Part shown: in pieces, positions 11,039 to 21,539 of the stretch
Position numbering within the stretch: the stretch's first letter is position 1
Layout: each line of letters begins with the position of its first letter
Assembly (NCBI GenBank): GCA_963662175.1
Contig: OY759215.1
Location: 15,675,079 to 15,739,078 of the forward strand
DNA length: 64,000 nucleotides
Direction: 5' to 3'
Source: Aradus depressus
Lineage: Eukaryota; Arthropoda; Insecta; Hemiptera; Aradidae
Program-made: the position numbers and the translations under genes
The notes under the pieces: model-generated
What the model was told of the DNA's origin: nothing
The model's database searches: none
The model's input: only the letters and a program-made list of their open reading frames with translations

Positions 11039-11490
11039 GAAGTATTTTGGAGCGGAGCTCCTTACGTTCCATTGGTCTCTAGCTTGGCCGGCAGTGAGTT
11101 GGTGAAAACGACACGGAACGGAAGTAGGCAATGAAAGTTCCACTCTCCCCTCCCCGACCGGAATTACGATGGGGGCGGCCGGAGGAGAGGGGATGAATGC
11201 CCCTTGGCAAAACTGTAGTATATTCAACTGTATACAGCCACTACGCGTCTTGTTAAACGTCTGTTTTAGCGTGCTTGATCATAGTGTAAACAATGAAAAG
11301 TGAAGAAGAGAGTAAAATAAGAAAGTGTCATAATGCCAATGATGTTAATGCTACAGATGCATCAAGTTCTCATCAAGATATTCACCAATCTTCACGACAT
11401 GGAAATATTAAAGTTCTCAAAACATCAAGGTAAGATCCATTGTTAAAAATTGTGTGCAGCGCATATATGATAGAGTAGGGGAGATATGAG
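11039..11490 (+). repeat. promoter/first-exon-like block, copy 1
   Basis: This block recurs in inverted orientation at 50620-51090. It comprises a GC-richer stretch (GGAGCGGAGCTCC, CTCCCCTCCCCGAC), a TACTACAGTTTTGCC-type segment, CACTACGCGTCTTGT, then an ATG-led frame and a 5' splice-site-like GTAAGA. Homology appears to resume past the AT-rich array (about 11806-11885 against 50500-50580). Whether this is a segmental duplicate of a host gene start or part of a transposon cannot be told. Confidence 0.7.
11293..11429 (+). CDS. putative first coding exon with splice donor
   Basis: ATG at 11293 opens 45 complete codons (begins MKSEEESKIRKCHNAND) and runs into AAG|GTAAGA at 11429/11430, a good donor match. 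The inverted copy at 50841-50705 keeps the same length (137 nt), about 36 of 46 residues (counting the codon that spans the donor) and the donor (AAG|GTAAGT). Conserved length and donor suggest selection as an exon in the ancestor. The protein is hydrophilic (Ser/Asn/Asp/His rich) with no domain I recognise. No downstream exon was identified in the window. Confidence 0.4.
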
Positions 11491-11509
11491 CGTTCGTAGA
11501 AGTCCGGCC

Positions 11510-11775
11510 GAAGAGTATATAAATATAATATATTTAGTATATATATAAATATAATAATTTAGTATATATATAAATATAATATATTATTTAGTATATATAT
11601 AAATATAATATATTTTATGTATAATATATTTAGTATATATATAAATATAATAATTTAGTATATATATAAATATAATATATTATTTAGTATATATATAAAT
11701 ATAATATATTTTATGTATAATATATTTAGTATATAAATATAATAAATTTTATATATTATATAAAATATAAATTTA
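11510..11775. repeat. AT-only tandem repeat
   Basis: Units built from TTAGTATATATATAAATA and ATAATATAT segments repeat irregularly. A longer block of roughly 95-120 bp (about 11536-11630) is duplicated at 11630-11725. Confidence 0.8.
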
Positions 11776-11889
11776 TATGGATAATTTTATAATTTGATAA
11801 TTTCAATTTGAAATGATCTCAATTTAAAATTACTTTCGCTCAAAAATTATTTTAGCTTCAACCAAAAACATCGGTGATATTTAACATTT

Positions 11890-12884
11890 TTTCAGAGATT
11901 TTTGCATTTTTGCGGAGTAAGAAAAACAAGAAAAAAACATACGTTTTCTTCATTTCAAATACATCAGTTTTTTTCTCTTTAGATTCTTGGTCTCTTATTT
12001 TATCCCTTGCGTCCACTTTAAATTAGTTCCATTGAAAAGGTGAGGGCCATTACCGGAGAAACTTGAGGCGTGACATTGATTATGATAAGTTTCTGAGGGT
12101 TGATATCAATCATCAATCCTCTAAGGGTTGATATCATTCATATCACTTCATTTAGCCTATCAGATAATGACCAAAATTCACTTAATTAAGAGCAAAGTGT
12201 TCCAAAACTTGTCCAACACATTATACTTGTACATTAATCTTATCAGTTGGGGCAACTGTTGAGGCACTTTTCCCAACCTCAAATGTTCGCTAAAACTTTC
12301 ATTAGTAGCTTGTTGGAAATCATCGGGTTATCTTGGAAATTATAAGTGAGCGCGCGGTGATCTATAAGATACTTGTATCATTTCGACTTGTCGAACATCA
12401 ATATGGATTAAACTTTTTAATTTCTTGAAATAAATAAATTGAAAATATTTTGAACAAGCCTTAAATAGAATCACAATTTTCAATTTTGACAATTTTTTCG
12501 ACGTTTAAGGAGAGCAAATAACAGATTAAAAACATTAAACATAAACTGTGATATCCAATATATACAATAGATTTAGTCAAATAAGAAAAAAAAAAAAAGG
12601 CATTAGTAATTGTTAATTAATGTTGTATGTAAAATGAATGTTGTTCCTTTTGATTCTATATTATTCTAATTCTTACCTGAATTGATTTGGTTGCGTGGGT
12701 TCGCCGAGATTCAACAGTTTTGAAAAATCAAGATGGCATGAGATGCAAAATAAAAGAAAATTTATGCCATACTTATTTCACTAAATATATTTGTTAAAAA
12801 CGTTCTTAAACTTTATAATGGTTACACAGAATCCTTCCAAAAACTTTACTATTCTCCTAAAATATATTGGTATAATTGTTTATG
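11890..12884. other. no gene seen
   Basis: AT-rich. TAAGGGTTGATATCA-like repeats occur near 12095-12140. Nothing coding. Confidence 0.4.
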
Positions 12885-12892
12885 GTCTATAG

Positions 12893-13569
12893 CATGTATG
12901 GGCAACCTTTGACATGTTGCGGGCCCAACTTTAGTGTGCAAATACGTTCGCGGGCCGCGTAGATGGTTCAAAATAGAATAACGTCGGACTTTGAAGTAGT
13001 GTTCATAATTTTTAGCAACAGACATGAAATAATAAGACAATGTTATTATAATACAATGTATTAAAATAACAAAATGAAATGAAAAAAAATAGGTACAATA
13101 TTATAATTAAATCGTGAAATTTGGAATTATTACAAACTACGAAAGTTAAGTAGCGACACCGAAATCAATGAGACACTTGAGCTCGAATTTGGGAAACTAA
13201 TTCATTGATGTTTGGATTAATTCCACTGATACAAAGACGTAAAGAATTTTCCAAATTATCTTCAGTAAGCCTTGTACGATGTTTTGATTTATTAACTTTC
13301 ATCATTGAAAAGAACTGTTCGCATTTATAAGTACATAAACAAACACGCGATGACATGCATTTTTCCTCACTCGCCTTGCTCGCTCACTTGATTCCGCAGG
13401 AGCTAGCGAAAAACCCCATCCTACTCGATCTTCCTAATTTGGAGTGAGTGTGAGTAAGTAGTGTAATATATATTTTTTTTTAATTGGGTTTTTCAAAATG
13501 TCTCGCGGGCCGGACCAAATCTTACAGCGGGCCGGATCCGGCCTGCGATCCGGTTGTTGCCCACATATG
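12893..13569. mobile_element. internally deleted hAT element
   Basis: The 8-bp direct repeat GTCTATAG (12885-12892 and 13570-13577) flanks inverted ends CATGTATGGGCAACC and CATATGTGGGCAACAACC. An 8-bp duplication with GGGCAACC ends and subterminal GCGGGCCG repeats is typical of hAT elements. At 677 bp it retains only the last part of the transposase frame. Confidence 0.92.
13165..13356 (-). pseudogene. hAT transposase C-terminal (hATC) remnant
   Basis: The minus-strand frame includes YKCEQFFSMMKVNKSKHRTR, then LTEDNLENSLRLCISG and INPNINELVSQ. This matches the dimerisation region at the C-terminus of hAT transposases of the GTF2IRD2/EPM2AIP1-like group (CEQLFS.MK.NKS..R.RLTDE.L...LRI). The zinc finger and catalytic residues are absent. 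It sits inside the element with 8-bp duplication. Confidence 0.8.
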
Positions 13570-13577
13570 GTCTATAG

Positions 13578-13894
13578 GTACCTTGTTGCTTTTCGTTGTT
13601 CGTTGCGATTTCTGCTGGGTTCTGGATTTCTTCAACCTCTTATGTCTGTCTCAAAACAATAGTGAGCTCCAACACATCTTCTTCCCTGGTCAGGTGACCG
13701 GCTGAGTCCTGTCAAGGGCTGGTTCCAGAGTGGGCTCCTCCCTCCTCGCTGGTGGCTGATGGTTTCCTCCCGACTTCCTGTTAAGTTCCTGCCTTCCAAT
13801 TCTGATATTTCCATCTTGATGATTATATTTATTTAAATATATTAAAACAATTAATATCCATCTTTTTTCTTTAATATATCAAACAAAAATAAAA
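13578..13894. other. no gene seen
   Basis: GC-richer patch near 13640-13800, followed by AT-rich sequence. Not recognised. Confidence 0.35.
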
Positions 13895-14190
13895 TTCGAC
13901 GGTGAATCAGCGACAATGTACTTCTCAGCACGACCAATCGACCTTTTGGGGAGAAAAAATAGTTGAGACTTACATAGGCGCTTTTGAATCTTCATAGTAA
14001 GATTACATCCGCAGTTATAAGGGTTGTTGTGTAACCACCCTCCCACCTCTGATCCCGCCCTTCCCTTCGGCCAATTCCTCGCAAAATTTTTAGTTGTCGT
14101 CCTTATGGGTTTCTGGATACACATAAAAAATTTCATGTCGGTACATTTTGTATCAAGAGCTATCGTGTTCACAGGCAGACAAACTAAAGT
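13895..14190 (-). repeat. family B repeat
   Basis: Reverse-strand family B: GGTGAATCAGCGACAATGTA at the left, CGCAGTTATAAGGG unit boundary, GTCGTCCTTATGGGTTTCTG and the TCGTGTTCACAGGCAGACA segment. Confidence 0.8.
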
Positions 14191-14224
14191 TTTAGTCGTG
14201 CATTCATTATCGACATATTGAGGA

Positions 14225-14455
14225 CAACACTTATTATTTTTCCGTGAAATTTGCCGAAGGGAAGAGGAGTCAGTGGAGGGGGGTATTACTGCCGATGAAT
14301 GTATCAACACAAACTTTATTATGAGGATTCAGAAGCCCCCATGTAAGTCAACTATAGATTTTTAGCTTAAACAGTCCTTTGGTTTTTTTTGAGCGTTGCG
14401 AAAACGTAATAGATTATTTCATGCTGGGGAAGTACATAACCGGCGATTCACAGAA
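14225..14455 (+). repeat. family B repeat, 3' part
   Basis: Tandem unit (CTGCCGATGAATGTATC), GAGGATTCAGAAGCCCCCA and the terminal CTGGGGAAGTACATAACC, GGCGATTCACAG. Together with the minus copy at 13895 it forms an inverted pair. Confidence 0.8.
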
Positions 14456-14569
14456 AAATGCTTTCTATTCTCAGCTTTGGGGCAGAAAGTACAGGCTTAC
14501 AAGATGCTGTAATGCTTAGAAAAACAGTTGTGTATTCATTCTGTCCCGAGCTATGCACACACGGGCTTT

Positions 14570-14665
14570 AAAAATTCTAGTAAAAATTCAATATCGAACT
14601 TTTTTTTAACCGATTAGATACATAACTTCTTCTATATCACGTATAGGCGGAACAGGAAAATGAGG
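14570..14665 (-). repeat. family B 5'-end fragment
   Basis: CCGATTAGATACATAACTTC and the degraded hairpin. Confidence 0.6.
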
Positions 14666-15269
14666 TAAGTGATTAGTTTTATTTCTTCAATTCGAGTCTA
14701 GAAAAATCAATGTTTTTCTCTATTCCAGAAATAATAATGTGGTAGAGAAATGGTTCCAAGTTATTTTTTCCTAAATCCACGGTCATCAATCATTTGAGTT
14801 TTCCTTGTGTTTTCCCAAGCAGACACCTGCGGAATATTGAGATGCCCTCTGAATACTGAACCAGTCTATAACCCTCACCCCCCTCCTCAATATTTGGAAA
14901 ATTCTTGTTCACTGAATATTATTTCGATTTGTAACCATTGGGTCCTTTTATCACAAGGTAAAAATGAAAAAAGGATTTCTTGTTTCAATCAGGACGAATG
15001 ATAAATATATAATGAAGTTTTTTCTTTTTGCTTTACAGGTTTTCTGGTTGGCTTATAATGAAATGTTAAATTAAATTTCCAATCTTATCCTTCTTACTGC
15101 CAGGAAACTTACACCCTACTCATTCTAAGAATTCAACACTGCCCTCGTTAGGATCAAGTTAACTATAAAATGTGTAGTAATCAACTAAAAAAGTTTTTTT
15201 CTGTGATTTTTTGACCGTGTAAAGAATTTTTTCACAATGAATTCATTAATGATTTTCTACACATCGACG

Positions 15270-15520
15270 TAATAAATTTATCGACATGGGATTTTATATT
15301 TAAATTCAAAACAGATCGATGGGAAGGGGTACCAGAGAAGAGGGGGTTAAATAATCTAATAACTGCCGATATAATGAATGTATCCTCACAAAATTTAGTA
15401 TGAGGATTCACAGCCACTATGTAAGTGAAATATTGAGTTTTAGCCCAATGGTCGATTGGCGATTGAGGGTGAGCGAAAAAGTAATTGATTAATTCTTGCT
15501 TAGAAGTACAAAGCGCATAT
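15270..15520 (+). repeat. family B repeat, 3' part
   Basis: Two units (ATTTATCGACATGGGATTTT; ACTGCCGATATAATGAATGT) and the 3' end GTAATTGATTAATTCTTGCT, slightly degraded. Confidence 0.8.
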
Positions 15521-15537
15521 ATTTTTTTTAGACGATT

Positions 15538-15715
15538 TTTTTTATTTGGCCTCATGTACGATGCTCTATAATGGCGTTATTGGTTATTTACACAACATCC
15601 AGGGCCCAGGAAGTGAGTTCTATCTAAGGGATTTGAACTAGCAACCGTGGTGAATCATGCAACTAAAGCCGTATGCTCTAGTCGTATTGATATGACCGTC
15701 CTAGACAAAGGAAGG
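15538..15715 (-). repeat. SINE-2 copy
   Basis: Same family as 10165-10335. On the minus strand: CTAGTTCAAATCCC (box B-like), upstream GACTAGAGCATACGGC that could be box A, and the shared GGGCCCTGGATGTTGTGTAA. Confidence 0.5.
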
Positions 15716-16837
15716 CCGGACCAGGAAACCACGAGTCTTCAGAAACGGACCATGAGTAAAACGGAACCTCCATATCTGATGTCAAACCTTGAGATCCGTC
15801 CCCAGTCAACTACAGGATCTTTATAGTGAAATTTATGAAATGTGCTTTACACATATCCTAAAAATTTCATATTTTTGCGATTATGAAACATGTTTCTTTT
15901 TTCAAGGAAAATTTCTTAGCTTAGGAAAATATAAAAATAGGAAAATGTGTCAACTTACTTCAGAACACATCTAACTCTGGGACCTCTCTCGAGTTCTTCG
16001 CAAACATGTTTGAAATAACTCGATCAAAGTCCTTATGAAACCATGTTCCTCGAATCCAATTTCGGTAAACTTTCCAGTGGTTTACTAGTCTAAATATACT
16101 AAGAGAAACACCCAAACTTCCAGAGTATTTAACCCCCCATCCTAAGAACACATTCATAAGGCTGTCTCAGAACGTCAATAATCAATAGACAGTTATTTCA
16201 AGTAATATTAGTTTTTGTGATGGTATTTTCTTGTTATTTGACAAATAATTGATGGTCTTCAGACTTACATTGTGAAGCTCTCCAATCTAGGAATAATTAA
16301 TGAATAACACAATTTGAGTCAAAATTTAACAATATGACAATTGTATCTATACACACATTGTATCTCAACATGCATAAACAAATAAATGTTTTAAAAATAT
16401 ATCACTAAAATTAAGATACAAAAAGTGAAAATGAATAAGTATTATTATGAAAAAAAAAAAAAAAAAGGACGTTGAAAGTATATAAACAGTTTCTGAATTT
16501 AAGAATCACCTGATAGCCGCAGGTCACAATTTTCTAGCGGACATAAATGTCGAATTTTACATTTTGCCGAAACGAGCACCTCAATCGACTGGTACGAAAA
16601 TAAATAATAAAAACAAATAAACAAAAAAGACGTGTGTATGAATAGGATAACTCAATCTGTTATCCCACCTTCTTAAACTTTGTTTTGGGGTACACTGGGG
16701 CAACCTGCTCTGACCCCAATCAGTCAACATCCAACTTGACCACAAGATGAGTCTGTAACTTATTTTACCCTTTCTCTACTTTTAGGAAATTTTACGTATA
16801 ATATTTTTATTTGTATTTGATCATTTCAAGACGTGTT
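15716..16837. other. no gene seen
   Basis: AT-rich with a poly-A run near 16450-16467. No repeat identified. Confidence 0.4.
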
Positions 16838-16998
16838 GATTCTTTCCGGCATTTCTTTCAGAGGTTCTTCTTTTTTCCTTCTTCTGGTCACTATGGCTAT
16901 AATAGTGACCAGAAGAAGGGACAATGAAAGTGTCCCGAAATATTGTCAAAATTAGGAAAAAAGAAGACACCTCTGAAAGAAATTCCGGAAAGAATCAA
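16838..16998. repeat. palindrome with hammerhead-like core
   Basis: Left arm (about 16838-16897) and right arm (about 16901-16998) are inverted copies: TTGATTCTTTCCGG..TTTCTTTCAGAGG and its complement, meeting at the hairpin TTCTTCTGGTCACTAT / ATAGTGACCAGAAGAA. The right arm has an extra segment where CAGAAGA is followed by a perfect 6-bp stem (GGGACA at 16918-16923, TGTCCC at 16931-16936) and then GAAA at 16937. That is the layout of a hammerhead core with one deviation (CAGAAGA for CTGANGA). Homologous sequence is at 43.5-44.2 kb. Confidence 0.6.
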
Positions 16999-17914
16999 CA
17001 TTTCAACAACTCAGAGAAGTTGAAGAAACATATTTCAATGCTCCCTTCAAATACAAATTCCCAAAAAACTGAATTTCGCCGAAGCTTCCTAATTCTTGGA
17101 GTATATGATAGGGGAACGGAGAACAAAAATAAAGAGAAACAAAATGATGATACTGAATACAATGGAAAAAATAATATATTATAAGAGTCAATAATCAATA
17201 AAGCAAAAAAGAATAAATCTTGTTAATCAAAAAAATAAAATAAATAAATAAATATCTATTTGATAACGACCACAGTGTGGTGAAAAGAGACAAATTAAAA
17301 GTGTATACGAAGAATGATGAGATTCGAAGAATGATGAAGTTCGTCGGCTGAAGCATGAAGACAAGGCTGAACGGGCACACTGGCAGATCCCAAGTCAGAG
17401 AAGTTAAAAAAAAGGGAGGGCCGTAATAAAAGAAGGCAATAAAAAATAATAATTTATAACAGGTCCACACTGGGGCAACTATAGCAGGGGACTGAGTATC
17501 TAACTGAGGGACGGATTACCAGTGTGTTTACATTACGGATTGTGTGTTTACATTACGTTCAGTCAACGAACGTTATTGACTAAACAGTATTATTTTTATA
17601 AACTTTCAGTGTCTCACTTTTTATCTTACATAATTTATTTATTGTATATTGTTGACTTGAACTGTAACAGTTCGTAATCTCTAGTGATCTCTTTTTTAAA
17701 ACAATTTTTGGTTTATGTACTTACTCATATGTTTAGATTCACTCCTAAAACAGGAAAAAAAAAAAAAAAAAAAAACGTTCACTTTCAGCATTCTCTTAAG
17801 CATGGACCAAACATAGTTCATGTGACATCAACATTTGAATCGGAAGGATGGGGGCGGGGGTGGGAGGGGGGGGGGGACCAAAACATAAAATGAGATCTAA
17901 CTTCGACACTTCCA
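16999..17914. other. no gene seen
   Basis: AT-rich. Poly-A at about 17755-17774. The short open frames here (for example 16924-17184) show no domain. Confidence 0.4.
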
Positions 17915-18085
17915 GAACGACGCCTTAAGCACCAATGGCCTAGAGACCTTCTCAGACAGTGACACTGCTGATTAGCCATAAATGAGTGCAACTCAGTACA
18001 TTGCCATTCTTTTTTCTACCTTAGCACATTTGCTTGTTGTATATATTTATATTTAAATATCTCTTTTTAAATAAAAAATAAAAAA
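17915..18085 (+). pseudogene. Jockey-like LINE 3' end
   Basis: RRLKHQWPRDLL is readable at about 17921-17960. This is the typical extreme C-terminus of Jockey-like ORF2. It is followed by a 3' UTR with TAGCACATTTGCTTGTTGTA shared with 6520-6540. Only the 3' end is present. Confidence 0.7.
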
Positions 18086-18194
18086 AAGCTTTTTTTTTTT
18101 TGGTTACGTATTATCCTTAAAAGAACCGTTCAACGGAGGAACAATAATGAGCTGAACAATAAGTTATTATTTTCTTTCTAAACTATAATAGCTA

Positions 18195-18725
18195 ATTACT
18201 TCTCGAACGAAGTATAGGGGAAGTTATGTAATCGGTCAGAAATTCTACGTCGAGTTTCCATCGGGTTTACATGTTGATTCCGAAAATAATAAGAATTCCC
18301 GGTCTATCAGTGTGAGTGTCTGTGAAATGATGCCGATAGAATGAATTTATAGCGCCGAAATAGTTAAGGATTCAAGACCCTATAAACGACCACACCTATT
18401 CATTTTCAGTCAAATCTGCCCGATGGGAAGTGGGAGAGAGCTTAACACAAAAACTCTAATGTAATTGGCACACAATAAGGACGTCATATGTCAATATTCT
18501 GCGAAATTGGCAGTTAAAAGTATGAATTGGAGGGGGTTTAACTCGAAAACCGATTTAATGAATGTATCGGCCACGAAATATTATATATGAATTCAAAATG
18601 CTATTAGGACCAGACCGAGAAGAGAGGTTTTCAAACAAATTATTAAATTGGGTTCCGAGCGAGAGCAAAAAATTAGTTAATTTATTCGCGCTGGGGAAGT
18701 ACATTGCCGGTGAATCATCGACGAA
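18195..18725 (+). repeat. family B repeat, near full length
   Basis: Starts at GAAGTATAGGGGAAGTTATG, GTAATCGGTCAGAAATTC, has about three diverged units and ends CTGGGGAAGTACATTGCCGG, TGAATCATCGACGA. Confidence 0.85.
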
Positions 18726-19262
18726 TTTATACTATACCTATTACTCATATTAACCATAATCAACTGAATCTTCTTACTTCATAATGTATTAATATTTCTC
18801 AAAATATTGGACGGGACTAGGATGTAAACTAAAGTTACTAACCAAGCAACGCTTGGGAGAACCTGCTAGTATTAAATATAGCCAAGTGAGTGTTTTCCAT
18901 TATTTATACTCTTGACAAATAATGTATTTGAATAATGCGACGGTCTAATGCTTCATATCATTTCGCTAGCCTCCATCTGAAGAGATAGAAATAATAATAT
19001 CTGAGCTCCTGTTTTACATATATATTAGAAGAACATGACAGACACATGTTGCTTCTCCAGTGGACATTTTCATACCAGACATTAGTTTAGATTAAATAAT
19101 TTTGGCTTGCCTCAAATACTTTTAATAAATGTCAAATATAAACAGAGCCTTATGAAATTAATTCTAGATTCAGAAAGTCGGGTGATAAATGTGTACGATA
19201 TTTTCATTCATATGTCTGTCCTGATTTTGTCATTCTGTGATTACTTATCATTAATAACTAAT
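18726..19262. other. no gene seen
   Basis: AT-rich, unrecognised. Confidence 0.4.
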
Positions 19263-19500
19263 TTGATTAATATTATAAGTCACTAACATATTATGAAGAG
19301 AATCATTGTTTCTGTACATAAAATGGTATTTCATATGTATATCCAAATGCCTATGTAAGTCAAATATTGAGTTTTAACCCAAACGATCAACTGGCATTGG
19401 AGGGAGAGCGAAAACGTATTATTTCGAGCATTTGGAAGTATATAGCATATAACTATATATTTGATTTATATTACAAGTCACTAACATATTATAAAGAGAA
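19263..19500. repeat. direct repeats flanking a family B fragment
   Basis: A segment of about 40 bp containing AAGTCACTAACATATTAT occurs at about 19263-19305 and again at about 19460-19500. Between the copies is a family B 3' fragment (19318-19448; GGAGGGAGAGCGAAAACGTA). Confidence 0.7.
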
Positions 19501-19527
19501 TTAAAAAGAGTTAAAATGCCTGTTTAA

Positions 19528-19635
19528 ATGGACCAGGAGGAAAGCATCCACCTCATCGAATTGTACAAAAATCATCCATTTCTGTGGGATCCCAAAGACA
19601 AATTAATTATTATTTTTATTATTTTTAATATATAA
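19528..19635 (+). pseudogene. MADF-domain N-terminal remnant
   Basis: ATG at 19528 opens a 35-codon frame. Its first 25 residues include LIELYKNHPFLWDPKDK, the opening helix signature of MADF (Myb/SANT-like) domains. Similarity stops after KDK in low-complexity Ile/Phe codons. MADF or Myb/SANT proteins are the second protein of many PIF/Harbinger transposons, and a Harbinger transposase remnant lies 0.6 kb away in convergent orientation. An exon of a host MADF gene is the alternative. Confidence 0.55.
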
Positions 19636-19765
19636 CATTTTTTTTTACTATTTTACATAATTATGATTATTATATGTAAAAAACAATTTTAAAAACCCCC
19701 TACACAAAAAAAAATTATTTTGTTAATTTGTTTTTTACTGAAACCTTGGTGGAGAGTGCTTTTTT

Positions 19766-19789
19766 TTTGGGGGGGGGGGGGGGGGGGGC
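19766..19789 (+). repeat. poly-G run
   Basis: About 20 consecutive G following a T run. Assembly length here may be unreliable. Confidence 0.8.
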
Positions 19790-20075
19790 TTGAAGGGTTA
19801 GGGGGGAGGGGCCTTGGTCTTATAAACAAAACTCCAAGTCTGTAGCTGTAATAGAGACCGAGATCCCAACACATGCTCTGATGAAACCTGAATATCTTGG
19901 AGACGGCTTATCCGATTTCCACCAAACATGGCTAAGAACCATCTTGCAAATACCAGTTTTTGAAACGAAAAAAACCGCTTTGAAATCAGTTCAGCCGTCT
20001 TGGAACTACGATGCCAGAGACAGACACACACACAGACAAAGGCTTCAAACCTCCTTTTGCGTCGGGGGTTAAAAA
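19790..20075 (-). repeat. interspersed repeat with CA/GT tract
   Basis: Minus strand: AACCCCCGACGCAAAAGG, then a TGTGTGTGTCTGTCTCTGGC tract and a stretch of ATTTCAAAGCGG, TCGGATAAGCCGTC. This style of repeat (CCCCGACG...TGTCTGTCTGTGGCATCGTAG...) is common in insect genomes. The family name is not known to me. Confidence 0.5.
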
Positions 20076-20139
20076 TAACTTTTTGATCAAACTTGAAACA
20101 ATTATTATTTCTTTTTACGTACTTATATATTATACTACA

Positions 20140-20500
20140 AATACAGGTTTCGAAATATTGTTCAAAAATATGAGTAATCATTCTTATCTTTACATATTCC
20201 TGAAGTGTTTCAATCAATGCATTACAAATTGCTGGGATGATTCCTGATATCGTTCTCTTGACATTTTAAACAAATACTGTAAACTTATGTATGAATCACC
20301 TGTCGCAAGGAATCGCAATGTGATAGCCAACCTTTCTCTCAGCTTTATATCCATTCTTTCGATTTTGGAACATATCAGTGTAATACAATTTATTCAAAGT
20401 CTTCTTCAGTCATGCGGATTAAGTTCCTGTCATATCCCTCATAACCTGGTCTCTATATCGCCGACGCAATAACTCCTTGCTCCACCAGCGGCGATTTCAT
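20140..20500 (-). pseudogene. PIF/Harbinger (HARBI1-like) transposase fragment
   Basis: Minus-strand pieces in order: RRWWSKELLRRRYRD (near 20450-20493), RMTEEDFE (near 20400-20425), ERLAITLRFLATGDSY (near 20289-20340), SLQYLFKMSRER, and IIPAICNALIETLQEY (near 20185-20235). This is the N-terminal half of a Harbinger DDE transposase, including its most conserved ERLAITLRFLATG block. At least two frameshifts and several stops separate the pieces. The catalytic region is not found, and an unrelated repeat (19790-20075) follows where it should continue. Confidence 0.88.
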
Positions 20501-20724
20501 TTCGTTTTCGTTTTCTTGGTCAAATGCAGCATTGTCATTACGGCGAACGCGGATGTACAACTACAGAACACGACGACATGGTTGTCTCACCCAAACTCTT
20601 TCACCTTCTTTCGTGCCTGTTACGCGCAACGTTTCGCAAAGTGTAATTGAGAAGGGTGAGACAGCCGTCGAGCGAATCATTCTCAGTTGCGCGAGTATGT
20701 TGCGCCTAGTATAAACCAACCTTT
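20501..20724 (-). other. upstream and terminal region of the Harbinger remnant
   Basis: GC-richer sequence upstream of the transposase, containing an inverted repeat TGTCTCACCC / GGGTGAGACA and GCGCAAC repeats. On the minus strand it begins AAAGGTTGGTTTATACTAGG, which could be the transposon terminus. The other end was not located. Confidence 0.4.
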
Positions 20725-20949
20725 AGAAATCTCATTTGCTCTTTAGTATAGGCAGGAACATTTTTACGAGGGAAGGTATATACTAAAGTTTTTCGGGAGA
20801 AACGTCCTTCCCCTCATAAATAAAAAATAATTTTATTTATTTATTTTTTTTCACCCAATACCAAACTCAAGAAAGACATTGTAACTTAGCCCAAATGTTA
20901 TATCAAAAATTCATTCTGGTAAGAATGGAAGGAAAAAACAAATTAAAAA

Positions 20950-21340
20950 AATGTCTTCGGTGAATCACCGACATTGTACATTCCCACCACGAGTTTATCA
21001 ATTAAGTTTCTACTCTCCCTCTCACAACAATCGACCGCTTTAATTAATAGTTGATACAGGATCTTCTGAATTCTCATATACAATTTCATATCGATACATT
21101 CATTACACCGGCAGTCCTCCTTTTCCCTTCGGGTGGTTTTACGAAAAATTAATATAGTGTCGTCCTTATAGGTTTTTGAATCTACTTCTGAAGTGTTTGT
21201 AAAAATCTTCCCACTCCCCACCTTCCTGTGGACTGAATTTCCATCCAATATACACATATAATATTTTATATCGATACCTCAAAAAATGATAGAAAGCAAT
21301 CAGGAGTTATCGTGTTCACGGAGACTCATACAAACAGAAT
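20950..21340 (-). repeat. family B repeat
   Basis: GGTGAATCACCGACATTGTA, ACTCTCCCTCTCACAACAAT, CGATACATTCATTACACCGG and GTTATCGTGTTCACGGAGAC mark the reverse-strand element. Confidence 0.8.
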
Positions 21341-21349
21341 TCTCTATAT

Positions 21350-21535
21350 AAATCTACTATCGATTTTTAGCCCAAACGGGTTTGGGGGAAGTTGATTAAT
21401 TTGTGCTAGGGTAATTCATCACCGATGACTTTTTTTTTCTTAATTTTTTGAATCAGGGGGGGGGGGGGGCGGAAAACATGAAGTTCCGGGGAAAAGTCAA
21501 AATAGAATGATCACATAACTACCCCTACTGTAAAT
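21350..21535. repeat. family B fragments, mixed orientation
   Basis: A plus-strand 3' fragment (TACTATCGATTTTTAGCCCA through AATTCATCACCGATGAC, 21350-21430) adjoins a minus-strand 5' part (GCGGAAAACATGAAGTTCCG, CACATAACTACCCCTACTG). It has a poly-G run at about 21457-21470. Confidence 0.6.
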
Positions 21536-21539
21536 ATAC

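Noticed and set aside
11510..11775. replication origin or centromere satellite from the AT-only array
   Set aside because: Composition alone is not evidence; the array is short and local.
13879..14310. 143-codon minus-strand open frame
   Set aside because: Lies across two family B copies in opposite orientation; no coding signature.
15232..15555. 107-codon minus-strand open frame
   Set aside because: Antisense of a family B copy.
16924..17198. overlapping open frames on both strands
   Set aside because: Low-complexity AT-rich sequence beside a palindrome; no domain.
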